Source of the DNA: Trichoderma breve
Taxonomy: Eukaryota; Ascomycota; Sordariomycetes; Hypocreales; Hypocreaceae
DNA length: 64,000 bases
NCBI RefSeq assembly: GCF_028502605.1
Contig: NC_079232.1
Coordinates: 4,836,001 to 4,900,000 of the forward strand
Reading direction: 5' to 3'
Each line of letters opens with the position of its first letter. Positions within the stretch are counted from its first letter, which is position 1. The notes under the pieces are model-generated. The model did not search any database and was not told the origin of the DNA. It saw only the letters and a program-made list of their open reading frames with translations. Below, piece after piece: positions 26,041 to 38,200 of the stretch. The position numbers and the translations under genes were made by a program.

Positions 26041-26954
26041 CTCTTTTAATTATCCTCTCTGGGATGAGGTGGCAAACCAATGTGTCGATGAGTTAGCTTG
26101 AGCTGAAGCTTACGATATGTGCCATGAGGTTCGTTTTTTTGCGGTCAAATCCATTGACCTACCCTGGAAAGTGGGGCTAGCGGCCATGTTTTCTCCAGTT
26201 TCTAGAACAAAACGCAGAACACACCAGCCAAGCGTCTGCACAAATGGATGCCTCGGTTGACTTGCTAGCTGCCGATTGTTGGACGACTCTCTCCGCAATC
26301 CTGGGGAAGACATAGATTGAATAATTCCGGTTTACACCATCCCGCAATTCGGCTTCTTGTGACTACTAATACTACTAATCAGATCAAAACCCCGCGGGAT
26401 GTGTCTAATTGGTGTGAAGGTACATGTACGGAAGACAATACAATCACATTGTCCGGTTTGAGATACATGCATACTTATATAATGACACCTAAATCACTAA
26501 AGCTGATATTGACACATGTATTTCCCCGCAAGGGTCAACCCATGCTCATATTAAATCGGAAGAAACTACGGAGTAGAGTACGGAGTAACGCTCGTGCTCA
26601 TGACGCTGTATGTACTCCAGATTCTCCAAGTCTGCTGACTAACTCCAGCACCTCGGCATCTTTCCCCAGAACTCCACCTCAGACCGATACCGCCCTAAAC
26701 CCCCTTTGGCTCTAGCTCCTAGCCCAAGCCTCGGTTCGTCAGGGTCAACTGATGGAGATGTCTGGAAACGCATCTGCCTCCGACGGTCCCCTCTCGGCTG
26801 TAGAGAATCTAAATTCCATTATTAAACTTGATCGGCCGCTCCCCATTTCTCTTCTTTCTTCATACCATTCTCCCTCTGTTGTCTCTCTCCATACCGTGTT
26901 TTCTATTGTCCTTTGATACCCTTTCCGGTGTTGCAGACAGAATCATCAGTCACA
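26041..26954. promoter_or_regulatory. Divergent promoter region, folate gene / nitronate monooxygenase
   Basis: This 914-bp interval separates two start codons that point away from each other, so it must serve both genes. It holds two exact TACGGAGTA words 12 bp apart (26567 and 26579). A long pyrimidine-rich stretch (about 26838-26930, CTTCTTTCTTC and CTCCCTCTGTTGTCTCTCTCC type) lies just before the monooxygenase ATG, a feature often seen before strongly expressed fungal genes. Confidence 0.55.
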
Positions 26955-28332
26955 ATGGCTTCTCGTAAGTTTTCTTTCCGGCCACCGTCGCGTCTAGATT
27001 TACCCCAATCTCCCTGGATTCAGTTCAGCACGGCTAACCATGTGATTGTCGCGCAAAACAAACAGAGCAGATCCGCACTCCCATCACCGATCTTTTCAAG
27101 ATCAAGCACCCCATCTTGCTGGCCGGCATGAACGTCGCCGCCGGTCCCAAGCTGGCGGCTGCCGTCACCAACGCCGGCGGCATGGGCGTCATCGGCGGTG
27201 TCGGATACACTCCAGAGATGCTCAAGGAGCAGATTGCTGAGCTCAAGAGCTACCTCAATGACAAGAACGCTCCCTTTGGTGTTGACCTGCTTATCCCCCA
27301 GGTTGGTGGCAACGCCCGTAAGACCAAGTAAGCCGGTCCCCCTCCAAAACGCCACCCAGTCAGTAATCACAATCACATGCTCGTGATGACGGCGGTTTCG
27401 GCTGAAGAAGAGAGAACCCCGAGAGATGGACCGAGATTTGCACATGCAAAAAGGCTAACACATTTGCGTTTTTTCTTAGCTATGACTACACCAAGGGCAA
27501 GCTCAACGAGCTTACCGACATCATCATCGAGTCCGGCGCCAAGCTGTTCGTCTCCGCCGTCGGTGTCCCCCCCAAGGCCATCGTCGACAAGCTGCACAAG
27601 CATGGCATCCTGTACATGAACATGATCGGCCACGTCAAGCACGTCCAGAAGTGCATCGACGTCGGCGTCGACATCATCTGCGCCCAGGGCGGTGAGGGCG
27701 GTGGCCACACCGGTGATATCCCCACCACTGTCCTGATCCCCGCCGTCGTCGAGATCTGCAACAAGCACAAGTCTCCCCTGACCGGCGGCCCCGTCCAGGT
27801 CATCGCCGCCGGTGGCATCCACAACGGCCAGCTGCTGGCCGCCGCCCTCATGATGGGCGCCGGCGCCGTCTGGGTCGGCACTCGCTTCATCCTGACCGAC
27901 GAGGCTGGCGCGCCCAAGTCGCACAAGGAGGCCGTCCGCACCGCCGGCCACGACGACAACGTCCGCACCATCATCTTCACCGGCCGCCCCATGCGCGTCC
28001 GCAACAACTCTTACATCAACGACTGGGAGACCAACCGCCAGCAGGAGATGAAGGAGCTCGCCGCCAAGGGTGTCATCCCCTACGAGGCCGACCTCGACAA
28101 GGTCCTCAACGGCGGCGAGAAGCCCAAGATTGAGGGCATCCAGACCAGCGCCAACGATGACGACGACGACGATCCTCTTGAGCAGTTCCGCCCCTTCTTG
28201 ATGGGCAAGGCTGCCGCCGTTGTCAACGAGCAGAAGCCCGCCAAGGCTGTTGTGGATGAGTTCATTACCGATGCCGTTGCCTGGCTGAAAAAGGGCAACT
28301 CTATGCTGGTTGGCCCTTCATCCAAGCTGTAA
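26955..28332 (+). CDS. Nitronate monooxygenase (2-nitropropane dioxygenase family)
   Basis: FMN-dependent TIM-barrel enzyme of 374 residues that oxidises alkyl nitronates (such as propionate 3-nitronate) or nitroalkanes. Three exons: a 10-nt first exon 26955-26964, then 27066-27327 and 27480-28332; the total is 1125 nt. The product begins MASQQIRTPITDLFKIKHPI. Family motifs: LLAGMNVAAGPKLAAAVTNA, GGMGVIGGVGYTPEML, the FMN/substrate segment GGEGGGHTGDIPT, PVQVIAAGGI and GAGAVWVGTRF. The His in GGGHTG is at the place of the catalytic His of this family. A C-terminal extension includes an acidic DDDDDD stretch. Codon use is markedly C-ending compared with its neighbours, which suggests strong expression. 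The CACAATGGC context supports the start. Confidence 0.93.
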
Positions 28333-28908
28333 AAAATTGAGAGACGAAAACTATTTTCCTTGCTTTTCCTTCGGTCTTGTTTTCACGAAGCCCTGTCATA
28401 TCTCCTTAATGTTTTCATGCCACTCCATGTAGACTATTCAGCATATAAATGTTCATAATTAGCCTATATGTACCAACAAAGCAAATAAACCGTTAAAAAG
28501 AATACAATGACGAGTATCCTCGTAGTGACATGCTCAATTCTCCTTTAGGTAACCTTATTTTAGAACTATTGCCACTAATTCACAAGAGGAGGAGAGAAAT
28601 ATGAGGGTTCGTTTTTAAAATATTTTGTGCCTGCCATAAAAATAAATACAAACTAGAAAAAGGCAGAACAAAAGACTCCACGTCTATTCATGACATTTCA
28701 ATTTACGCCACGGGTAGTTTCCGCCCTGCCAACACCATCTCTGATACTCCGTATCACCTTGTGAATCCCGCCCATTAACATTTCGCCCCCATCACCTGCA
28801 TGAATGTCATCCCTTTGGAATAAAGAACTTTTTCCATCCAAAATCGCAAGTCGTTGACTCTTTCGTGCCCACTACTTACAAGTGGGGGAAAATCGCTAAA
28901 TAGTACTT
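28333..28908. other. Convergent 3' flanks (nitronate monooxygenase / Glo3)
   Basis: This 576-bp AT-rich interval lies between two stop codons that face each other and should hold both 3' UTRs and polyadenylation sites. One exact TACTCCGTA word lies at 28745-28753. No gene is seen. Confidence 0.6.
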
Positions 28909-30594
28909 TTAACCATCAAGATAAGAACGGATGGCACTCTGTAGCTTGGTAGCACCCTCGCCAATGACGGTGGACAGGTTTTCCAAATCATCAGCGGCAG
29001 TGATTCCAAACTTGCGCACAAAGTCCTTGGCAGCTGACTCGAGATCACCATAATCCTCAACCTCTTCTTCCTCCTCTCGTCCAAAGTAGGCGTTTGAAGA
29101 GATGGCGGTGGCTCCCTCGAATCCTTGAAGTCGGGTCTTGGCTTCGGCTTGAGCATTGGGGTCATAGGAGCCCTTGCCAAAGTACTCGTCAGAGGAGATG
29201 GCCTTCTGGGCGCCAAACTTGTTGCGAGCAAACGTCTCAGACTCGTCTACAGAAGCAATTGTCAGTTTATGAAAAGATGTTGCGAGACGCGATGATGACT
29301 TGCCTGCAGCAGATGCCTTTACAGGTCCAACAGAGCCGAAGCCACCGGCATTCTTCTTTGCTGAGGAAGCTGAAGCAGCGGCCTTGGCGCCACCAATCTG
29401 GCCAAATCCAAGGCGACCGATGCCCATACCCAATCGCTCCATTTCAGCATTCGACTTTTGCCGTGTGTGTGAGCTGCTAGCTGGGCTGATGGGGGTCGGG
29501 GAAATAATAGCGGCGGCAGATGAAGCCGCGCTGCTCTTTGGTGCTTGCTCCTCTTCAGCTTCGGGGTCATATCCAAGCTTGGCAATACGCTCTGCCTCCT
29601 CCTTGGCCTTCTTCTCCGCCTCGTCGAAATCGATGATATCTCCAGTGACCTTCTTGACGCCTAGCTTTTGCACCTTCTTCGCACCGAGAATGTTTGTCTT
29701 CTTGGCACCAGCACCCGTGGCCGTTTTGCGCAGGGCAGCAGATGTAGTAATTCGACTGGCCGCAGGCTTCGTCTCTGTTGAGTCGGTCTTTGATAAAGGC
29801 GATGCCGCACGTGGGACATCCTTGTTACCGGCGGTAAGGAATGGTGATGGGGTGCGGCCAACGACCGGAGGTGTCGCATTTCGTGAGATTGGGGGCGTCG
29901 GCTTCTTGATCGTGGGCTTGTCCCAAGATGAGAAGAAATCATCATCTGGCTCTCCGGCAGGGGTGAAGCTACCATCTCCCTCAACAGCATCAATGATAAC
30001 TTCTTCGGGGTATCTAACATTGAGGTTAGAGGTTTGGTCTATCATTAAATCGGATCGTCGGGGTTAGCATACTCCAGAGCATCACGTGCGGCACGTCGCT
30101 TCAGCTCATCCTTGTACTTGGTAGCAGCGCTGGATTGGTATTTGGTCTTGGGATCCTTGCTGTTCAATGCCGCGGTACCTCCGTTCTGCTGGAAGAACTT
30201 GGTCGCAGACTCGTTGCCGCCGACCTTCATTACTCGAAGCTGATCCCATTGCCACTCTAAACAGCGTCTTTTGTCAGGAAAGGTATCTCAAACAGAGAAG
30301 GTATGATCCCGAATACATACGATCCAGGTTTGTCGATCGCACAAAGGAGATGTGAACACCGAGGTTACGGTGATTGGAGGAGCAGTCCAGACACAGGTAG
30401 ATGCCGAAAGGCACCGACGTCCATGTGGGATTCTTCTGTCCGCAGTCAAAGCATATCTAGGGAGACAATGGCGCGCGTTAGTTTCTGGAATTCCAAGAGT
30501 CGTCGCGACCATGTTCTCGCACCTTGTTGGCCGGCTTCGTCTTCAACTTCTCGAAGATCTTGAGCGATTGCTGTTTCGACGCGAGGGCACTCAT
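28909..30594 (-). CDS. glo3: ADP-ribosylation factor GTPase-activating protein, Glo3/ArfGAP2-3 type
   Basis: Stimulates GTP hydrolysis by Arf on COPI vesicles in Golgi-to-ER transport. Exons: 30594-30523, 30456-30321, 30256-30073, 30013-28909; an extra GC-AG intron (29303-29247) probably divides the last. The length is 479 residues if that intron is removed, 498 if retained. The ArfGAP zinc finger is C26-x2-C29-x16-C46-x2-C49 ([20 protein letters not shown] onward), followed by [16 protein letters not shown], which contains the catalytic Arg. Exon 3 gives [16 protein letters not shown]. The C-terminal half has the Lys-rich coat-binding region ([18 protein letters not shown]) and the Glo3 motif with repeated ISSDEYFG and ISSNAYFG. 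Start: [18 protein letters not shown], typical of the family. Divergent from tim21. Confidence 0.93.
29247..29303 (-). other. Probable GC-AG intron in glo3
   Basis: On the minus strand the last glo3 exon contains GCAG|GCAAGT ... CTGAC ... TTCTGTAG|ACGAG. GCAAGT is the consensus donor of GC-AG introns, and CTGAC sits about 20 nt before the acceptor. The segment is 57 nt, so retaining it adds 19 residues ([19 protein letters not shown]) without a stop. Removing it joins KASAA to [12 protein letters not shown], which reads smoothly. Confidence 0.65.
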
Positions 30595-31003
30595 CTTGGG
30601 AGGCGGTGCTGGGGATCCGAAGCGAGTTCGATCAAAGCCTTTTGATTTCTGGGGAACCGCTGTACTGCCCGTTTATGCAGCGACCGTGTCAAGGGAGGAC
30701 AGAGAGGACGCAGCACAATCCAATGTTGGGATAATTATTAAGGAGACTCCCAAGGCCAAGGCAGGGCGATGCGGTAAAGTGGCATATCGGCGCCGCTAAG
30801 CTTATTCTGGCTTGGTGGTCTCCCCACTTTGAACTTTCTGCCGAGGGCGGTGTCGCGCAAGATTCCGAATATACAGCCAAGGGAAGCTTCACTCTTTGTT
30901 ACTAAGTGTGTAAGAGCTTCGTCGAGTTGCTAGGCTATTGCGCTTCTCTGCTCGATTTCATCCTGACGAGACTTCTCGGTAAGATGGAAGCCGGAGAGCC
31001 GCC
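30595..31003. promoter_or_regulatory. Shared divergent promoter, glo3 / tim21
   Basis: Only 409 bp separate the two start codons, so the 5' leaders and promoters of both genes must lie here. I see no convincing TATA box. The proximal 30600-30660 part is GC-rich. Confidence 0.55.
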
Positions 31004-31894
31004 ATGATGAAGCCAACAACGTCTGTTCCCGCGATTCGATCTGCCACGAAATCCGCAATTGCACAATCTGCTCGGCCTCTCTTCGTACGCCATTTTGCGT
31101 CTCCGACTGGCCTGGGAACTACCGCAACCCCAAAATCTAAGCGGAGAAGCGTCACGCCATTTAACGACACCGGGTTTGTGCCATGGAACGAACTATCAGC
31201 TGCCGAGAAGGCAGCGAGGGCAACCCAGCAGTCTTATAACTTTGGCATGGTCATCATTGGTCTCGTTTGCACCGTACGTTTCCCGGAGAGTGTTGTTATG
31301 CTAGCTGGTACGATATGGGACTAGAAAGGCTAATTGTTGATGTTTAGGGAGGTGTTGCATACTTCCTTTGGACGGATGTCTTTTCTCCCGAGAGCAAGAC
31401 AAATCAGTTCAACAGAGCCGTTAATATGATCAAAAAAGACCACAGATGCCTTGAGCTTCTCGGTGATGCGAACAAGATTTCAGCTCATGGAGACGAGACT
31501 TTTAATAAATGGAGGAGGGCACGACCCATTACGTAGGTGTTTGCGAGTATCTGGGAATGCGAGACAGTACACTTACATGGTTTCAAAGGTCCACTGAGAG
31601 GACAGACTCCCAAGGCAACCAGCATCTCATGATGCATTTCTATGTAAGTTTCGACTCTCTGACTATTATCTCGTCATTGCAACATTTACTAATGTTCCCT
31701 AGGTCGAGGGCCCTCTGGCAAACGGAGTAGTACAGTGCCACATGGTTTTGCCTCGCGGTCAGAGCGAATATGAGTACAAATACCTATTCGTGGATATCAA
31801 GGGCCACGAAAGGATATATCTGGAGAATGCAGACACTGCTGCCTCGCGGTCAGGAAAGAAACCTCTGACCTTTTTTGGAGTCAAATGGGGCTAG
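31004..31894 (+). CDS. tim21: Mitochondrial import inner membrane translocase subunit Tim21
   Basis: Tim21 links the TIM23 presequence translocase to the TOM complex and to respiratory-chain supercomplexes. Four exons (31004-31273, 31348-31532, 31589-31643, 31703-31894) give 233 residues. The N-terminus (MMKPTTSVPAIRSATKSAIA, then RPLFVRHFAS) is a mitochondrial presequence. One membrane span lies at about residues 80-100 (FGMVIIGLVCTGGVAYFLW). The intermembrane-space domain follows, with the family features FNRAVNMIKKD, LLGDANKISAHGDE, MMHFYVEGP, YEYKYLFVDIKG and FFGVKWG. All junctions keep frame. Confidence 0.92.
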
Positions 31895-32193
31895 CGAACG
31901 ACAGTAAGGAGTCATTTGTCCTTCTATGGGACTGTCTTTTCGAAGTCCATCACAAGACAGCTTTATGAATCGTTGAGAGACAGCTGTGTATACTACCATA
32001 TGAAATATGAAGTGCTTAACCTGCACTTTGAAAGCCAATTTTTGTATCATTAACTCATTTAGCCTATGCTTTTCAGAAGAAAATTGGGGGCAATAAAACT
32101 CGTTAGCCATGAAGGGCACCAAGGACACGCTTTGTTCCAGCACGCTTGTCTCTAATCCCCTTAACTTCTTGGGTCGCCTGTTGAGAGTTGATA

Positions 32194-32210
32194 TTTTTTT
32201 TTTTTTTTTT
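32194..32210. repeat. T17 homopolymer
   Basis: Uninterrupted run of 17 T on the plus strand, 300 bp beyond the tim21 stop, in non-coding DNA. It is probably replication slippage or a transcript-end element. It is too isolated to link to a retroposon. Confidence 0.8.
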
Positions 32211-35200
32211 GCTGTTCTGTGGTTAGATGCTGCTAGAGATCTTGATTTGCGTAATAGCTGTTTGCAAACCCATCTTGCACCTTGTCTATAGGATTTGATG
32301 GGGTAGCTTTCAGATGCCTTTATGGCTCTATCCTGAACTCACGAGTAGACCATGAGTTGAACACCCCCCAGAGTGGCATCCGTCCTCGATGTCGAGGTTT
32401 CTACGTACAAGATCTACCTAGTACCTAAACATAAATGTCTATGTTGCGCGGGCTGCCTTATGGTTGGTGTTACCGGGTATCTCCTATTTCTCTGATGTAA
32501 TAATTTTTGACGATATACGGTTAAAGATGCTAATATTCAAGACGTCAAAGAGGGTATTTCTCACTTTTGTTACTCCTTCTACTTTCAGCGGGTTAAGTTC
32601 GTGTAATTTGCCTGCCTCGAAGAATACTTTTGTCACTCCTGTTTCTCTACTGACGGACTGCATGGATGCCTTATGTTCATCTAAATGAGAAAGGAGAACA
32701 TAAAAAAAAGTGAGATCGTTTGACTGATTGTGAGTGGAGTGGGCTTGTGAATAGTTTGCATTGTTTCGTGAGGTTCATCCTTTGTTTTCTTGACCACAAT
32801 CTCTTTTCCCTATTTCGTCTTTGCTCAAGCCTATGTGGGTTATTCGATATCCTCTATCTCGAAATTGCCGAAGTGTAAGAGATATTCCTGAGTCGTTTTG
32901 AGATTGCTCCAGTGGCATTATTGCAGTTTGACATTGGACAACGTTGGAATATGTCTAAGAATCAGTATGGAAAGAGCTGGTCTAGCTCCAATAGATCTTG
33001 GATACAACATCTTAGATAGACTATACGCTCAGGAAATATTTATCAATGGCTAAATGCTACAGTTGACAATAGCCGGAAGAGACGTCACATTATGGGCATC
33101 TCACAGCTTGTATATCGATCATGTACAGCTGCGCAATGATAAATCAACAATAGGATTACTGAGAAGATGACCGAAGCCATAATTGTTTGCTTCTCAAGAC
33201 ATACTGATAAAAATGCATAAATTTCATAGCGATGGATCTCTTGACTGGATTAGAATGCACTTTATGATAGTGCAGATAGTCGACCATAGTGTTGATATTC
33301 AACATACCCGAGTGTTGTGTTTACCATTCCGTCAAACCGAAGTTACCAACCAACAGGGCCAACAACATTACCCAGCGAATAGGAACAAATTGACACGTTC
33401 CCATCAAGTATTTCCGCCGGCAAATATCGCATATAACCCTCGAGGAGCCTTACGAATAGTCGAGTTCCTTTCGCCGTTGCATTGATCTATTTTGCCATAG
33501 CAGCCTCTGTCCTATCTCCTCTCATGGAATCTATTTCGCTTCGCACACCTCCTTGAATAGAGCCGATATGCAAAGCAAAAGACGTAAGGGACTATTCAGC
33601 CGGGCAAGAAAACTACCTATTCGGTCACCGCAAGTGTTGCCCACACCAATCCTGTAAATTAAATTGTAGTACCTCCAGAAGAAACACACCAAATCAACTA
33701 TCCCCCATCTTCCCATGCTAAACGCATCGGCATCTTCTCCCCATAGTACGTGCCACATCATGTCCTCTCCCACCCTCTCCCTCTTTACATAAGTATTTTT
33801 GCACATCGCCACAGTGTCTCCTTTTTGTCCCGCTGTCGGCCCTTTCTACACCAGTTTCGTTCCATTGCTTCGTACCTTTTTTGGCCCCCATGCGGCCAGA
33901 CCTGCATCCCGACCTGCGTGATACCATATACACCTTCTCCTTTCCGACAAACTGGGCATCAATGCGGGAAAAGCACTGGCAATCTTCAACGACCGCAGCA
34001 GAACCCGGGGCCCCGCGGACCAAACATTCATCTGGCCCATCTTCCCCTGCAGCTTAAAACAAGCGAATCTCACTCGTTGGTTTCGCCATTCTATCGATTT
34101 AAGCCGCCGAGATGCGGCCAACAACTGAGCTAATGTGGGCCTCTTGTTTACAAATCGCCATGTATGTTTGGAAATGAGGGGCTTGGGTTTTGCAGAAGGG
34201 CGTGATATCGGAATGCATCCCGTCTGAAAGCCAACCATGCTTGTGTATGCTTATCTTGAATACCCCCCCCCAATTCCCCCTATTATGCAGAGAAGAGCCG
34301 AGAGTGTGGCTCACAATCGAGCACTGAGAGGGGGCGAGCCATATAAAAAGGCCGTGTAAAGGGTAACGTCGGCTGGTTAAGGTAAAGAAGACCGCATATA
34401 GCGCAATCAACGAAAGTTCCTTATCCAAAAGGCAAACGAGAGGAGGCCTGGGCGTCGTCGGCTAACATCACCGGTCCTCCGCGATCACGATCGGTCTCAT
34501 CTCGTCCTGCTAGATGCTGTCAAAGTCCCTTGTCCATCTACTAGTAACGCATTCAAGCAAGACAACGGGGAAGCCTCCGCATTGAGTTCAAGGTACAAGA
34601 GTTTGAGCAAATGCAAGTACACTACACTCACCCTCCCTATCCCTCATTCATGCGTGGTATGCGGCCAAGCAGCAAGGAGAGTCGTCGTCAGGGTGTCCTT
34701 CAAACCCCGCAGAATCGACGATACATGGTCCTTTGCCATGTGCTGACTAGCACAATTGAGACAGGTTTCATCTTGAAGGTATCTCATGAGGATTTACAAC
34801 GGATTAGCGCTTGCGCGTACTCGTATATCTTTCTTCAAGGAAATCTCAGCCCGGCTTTCGTTGCTAGATCAGCGGCGCCAAAGTTATCTCACATGCTGCT
34901 GATGCTTATAACGAGTGGTTGAACACAAAACTGACGTGATTCGACTCATAACTCGCCCAAGAGGTGGGCGTAGCGGGCTCTTCACATGTTTGCCTAAAAG
35001 GATGTACCTCTTGTTTGTCGATACAAAGTTATGCAAGCCCACTGATTGTCTTTGTTATCAATCTCAAGCGTCGGGAACTATCGGGTTGGGCTGTCAGCGA
35101 ATGCCGATGGCTCTTATCTACATGTACATAGCAGCTATTATATCTGTTGATAGTAACAGATGACAGGATTTACACTGGCGAATGTAGGCATACTCTTACA

Positions 35201-38200
35201 ACCCTTTTTGGGATAATTTTCTGTATCGGCAGTGTTCACGCTCACAAACGGAAGTCCTGCGGCAGCTGCGCAGATAGATATCAATAGAAAATACAACAAC
35301 CATTTAGAAACCCAGGTGTATCATTCACTCAGGCCGATTGGATCGTTGTGGCCGGAAAGTTTCCTTGCCGAACCACTGGGGGTTGGCATCAGGGTTTTGG
35401 TCGGTTAAGCAGCCGAATTAACACCTTCTCGGTCCGATCGATTCCTGGGATCTCCCTGCATCTCAATTGTAATCGTACGGAGTATCTCTCTTAATTTTGC
35501 GTTCCGCTGCGGGACAGAAAGCCATCCAAACTCAATTTACGTGCCGGGCCTCTTTTTCTTCAATCGGCTGAGCGGAAGGGGAGTGATATGTCGGCACTGC
35601 CTCTGTGCCGAACACACATCAAAGATCTCCGAGATGCCAAGTGCTGCTATTTTCACATGCTTGAAATAACCTCTGGTTCGGTTAATTATCCGAGAGATGG
35701 TGATGTGATATTGTTAGCTTTTGAGCTAGAGGGCTTTTGAGTTAGCCGACGCTCTTTGATGAGATTGCATGTGCGGACAAGGCACTGAGCTGCCCGGACA
35801 AGTAAGATTCATCTCGTAGCTCTTGTTTCTCATATGCAAAAGAACTTGGGTGCTACTCCGTGCTCCCTACTCCGTGCTGTCGCATCGATATCCCTGGGCA
35901 ATTGGGTACACTAAGACTGTGGGGAAAACATTTCGAGTTTCCTGCTGCATCATGATCCATTGTTCAGAGGAGCGGCATTTACGGAGTAATTGGCATTACC
36001 CCAGTCTGGAGCCGCTCAAATCCACTTCAGCGATGCAGGCAGGCAGGGAGTTAAGGAGCAAGTATTTCTCGACAACGGACCTGTTGCGGCTTTGCTCTGG
36101 TTCCCTGGAGCCCCACGATGGCTCGATTTCGGCGCATTGAAGCCATGGCATCCCCTCCCCTGCGTATCAATCTGGCGTTTCCACGGCGCAGTCCACTGTT
36201 TGCCCGAAGAATGGGAGGGAAGGCGAATCAAGGAAGCGGTGGAGAGGTAAGGAGAGGGCACATACATACATCCGTACGGAGTACATATGCATCGGCTCTT
36301 GGCATTGGCCATCAGCGTAGTGCCCTTCGGCGCCAGCAACCTGCGGATTTAATATATTGTGCATGAGGCGTGAGATGATCATAGGAGTGGATCGCTATCA
36401 TCCGATCGTGCTGCCTGTGTGCCGATACACACGTAGCCGGAAGGCCGGCAAATCAAAAGGCAGCATTAACGGGGTTGTATTCGGATCAATTGCGTCCTGC
36501 ATGTGTTGTATGATAACAGTTATGATCTGATGTAGTGGCTCCAGCAGTCGCTTGCGGCTCTCGTTCTTGTTGGGGTTGCCCGCGTTCCAGGCTGTTTGCG
36601 GATCTCGTAAGATGAGCTTCGCATTTCACATTATGCCGGAGCTGCATATTTGTACGGAGAGAAGATGAAAGTTGCGGTGTCCGTCTCCGGGCCCCCTTCC
36701 GGTGCCTTGCATAGCATTGAACAAGGCCACTCTGCAGCGACCCTCCCCCGAGTCATTCAGCATCCAGGCACGAGTAATCCAGTTGCAGATATAGACAGGC
36801 TGGCATCAAGCAGCTGCATGCGGTATGAGAGTCAAGCAGATGCACATGTCCAGACCAATGCCGACAGCTGTGCTGGCACGAACAACAGGGATGTGCGTCA
36901 AGTCAACTCTTCCTAACACAAGTCAATTCAACGACAAAGCCATCAACAAGACTGAGGACCGTATCTTACAAGTGCGTAGAATTGATACCAAGTCCTCCGT
37001 ACTCCTAAATCCCTGCCCATACATATGAATCGCCGTGTGCAGACAGACCTAGAACGAGCCCACACAGGCATCAGATCAAGGCCAGCAGGGGCGTTTGATT
37101 GATGGATTGACGCCCTCCGCAATTCAAGCTATTGATTGGCTGATACATTCCTTGCTGGGAATTCCGCTTGCGCAAAGCAACTCCGGATACGCACAGTACT
37201 TTTTTTCGTTCCCTGGATGACTTCCCCAGGCGAGAAGGAAAAATTTTCGTTTCTTGACCGAGTTCCCTTTTTTGCCAACTTGGCACTGCAACGTAACAGG
37301 CCAGCCGTGTCCGAGAAAAGCCCACTTGTTATATTACTTCCAATTGAGATTCTTTTGTTAGATGATTGTGCGTCGATGGCGAGGTCCCTGGCGGGTGGGG
37401 TGCGGGAAATCTGGAGATGAGCCTCATTATCCGTAGGAAAAGCCCAAGTCCCTGGAAGCGAGGAGCTTGATGCGGCTACCGCTGTAACAGGCTCTTCGTA
37501 TTTTTGCGCACGAGTAAGAGTAGAAATCGCAACAATCCACAAACAGGCAAGATTGGGACATTGTTGTCTCACAATGCGAATTTGGCGCCGCAAGCGCTCT
37601 CTCTGATCCACCCGCAACGACGACGATGGCTTGAAGAGTCGCCCGTAAAACTGCGGTCCGGTCGACGATTGTATTCCTGGCGCTCCATGTTCAGCTGACA
37701 AGATAGGCACTATTTCAGGGTCCCCAGCATCTTGCTCTTTTCCTATATTGGCCACTTATCGCCGGGAAGCGTGATGTCTTTTGCTAACCCCACAGGCGAT
37801 CCCCAGCACAAGAAGGATCTCCAGTGGTGCATGGTACTCGGTACCGTACGGTATTCGCAGCGATGGCTTCGTGGGGGCTGCAATTTCATCATATCAAGCT
37901 GTGGCTAGCACCGAGACCAAAGCTGGGGCCGTCTCTACCCTTCCTCCCGCATCGCCCGAGGGAATCGCCCTGTAATAGCCCATGAATCTAGCCTCGGTGC
38001 AGCTTTTTTGGCCACATGCTCGGATTAGGAAACCGAAAGGCGAGGCCGCGGCCTTGTTCTCAAGCTCGAGGCACCAAAATTCCCCGCGAGTATCGCCGGC
38101 AAACGCAAGATAAGAAACAAAGGCGAGCTGCTGCGAGGGAGCCCCCCGGAAGATATCCAGCTTGCATGAATGCTTTATCGGCAAGATAGGCAGAATTGAC

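Noticed and set aside
27373..28007. Long antisense open frames (173-192 codons) opposite the nitronate monooxygenase gene
   Set aside because: They arise from the extreme C-ending codon bias of the sense gene; the translations are Asp/Gly/Val- or Pro/Ser-rich and match no family.
29300..30067. 255-codon plus-strand frame opposite glo3
   Set aside because: It is a shadow of the Lys/Ser/Ala-rich sense protein; the sense strand has a complete, conserved ArfGAP model.
37129..37755. 208-codon minus-strand frame in the cre1 downstream desert
   Set aside because: Composition looks random and no domain or conserved motif is visible; kept as non-coding.
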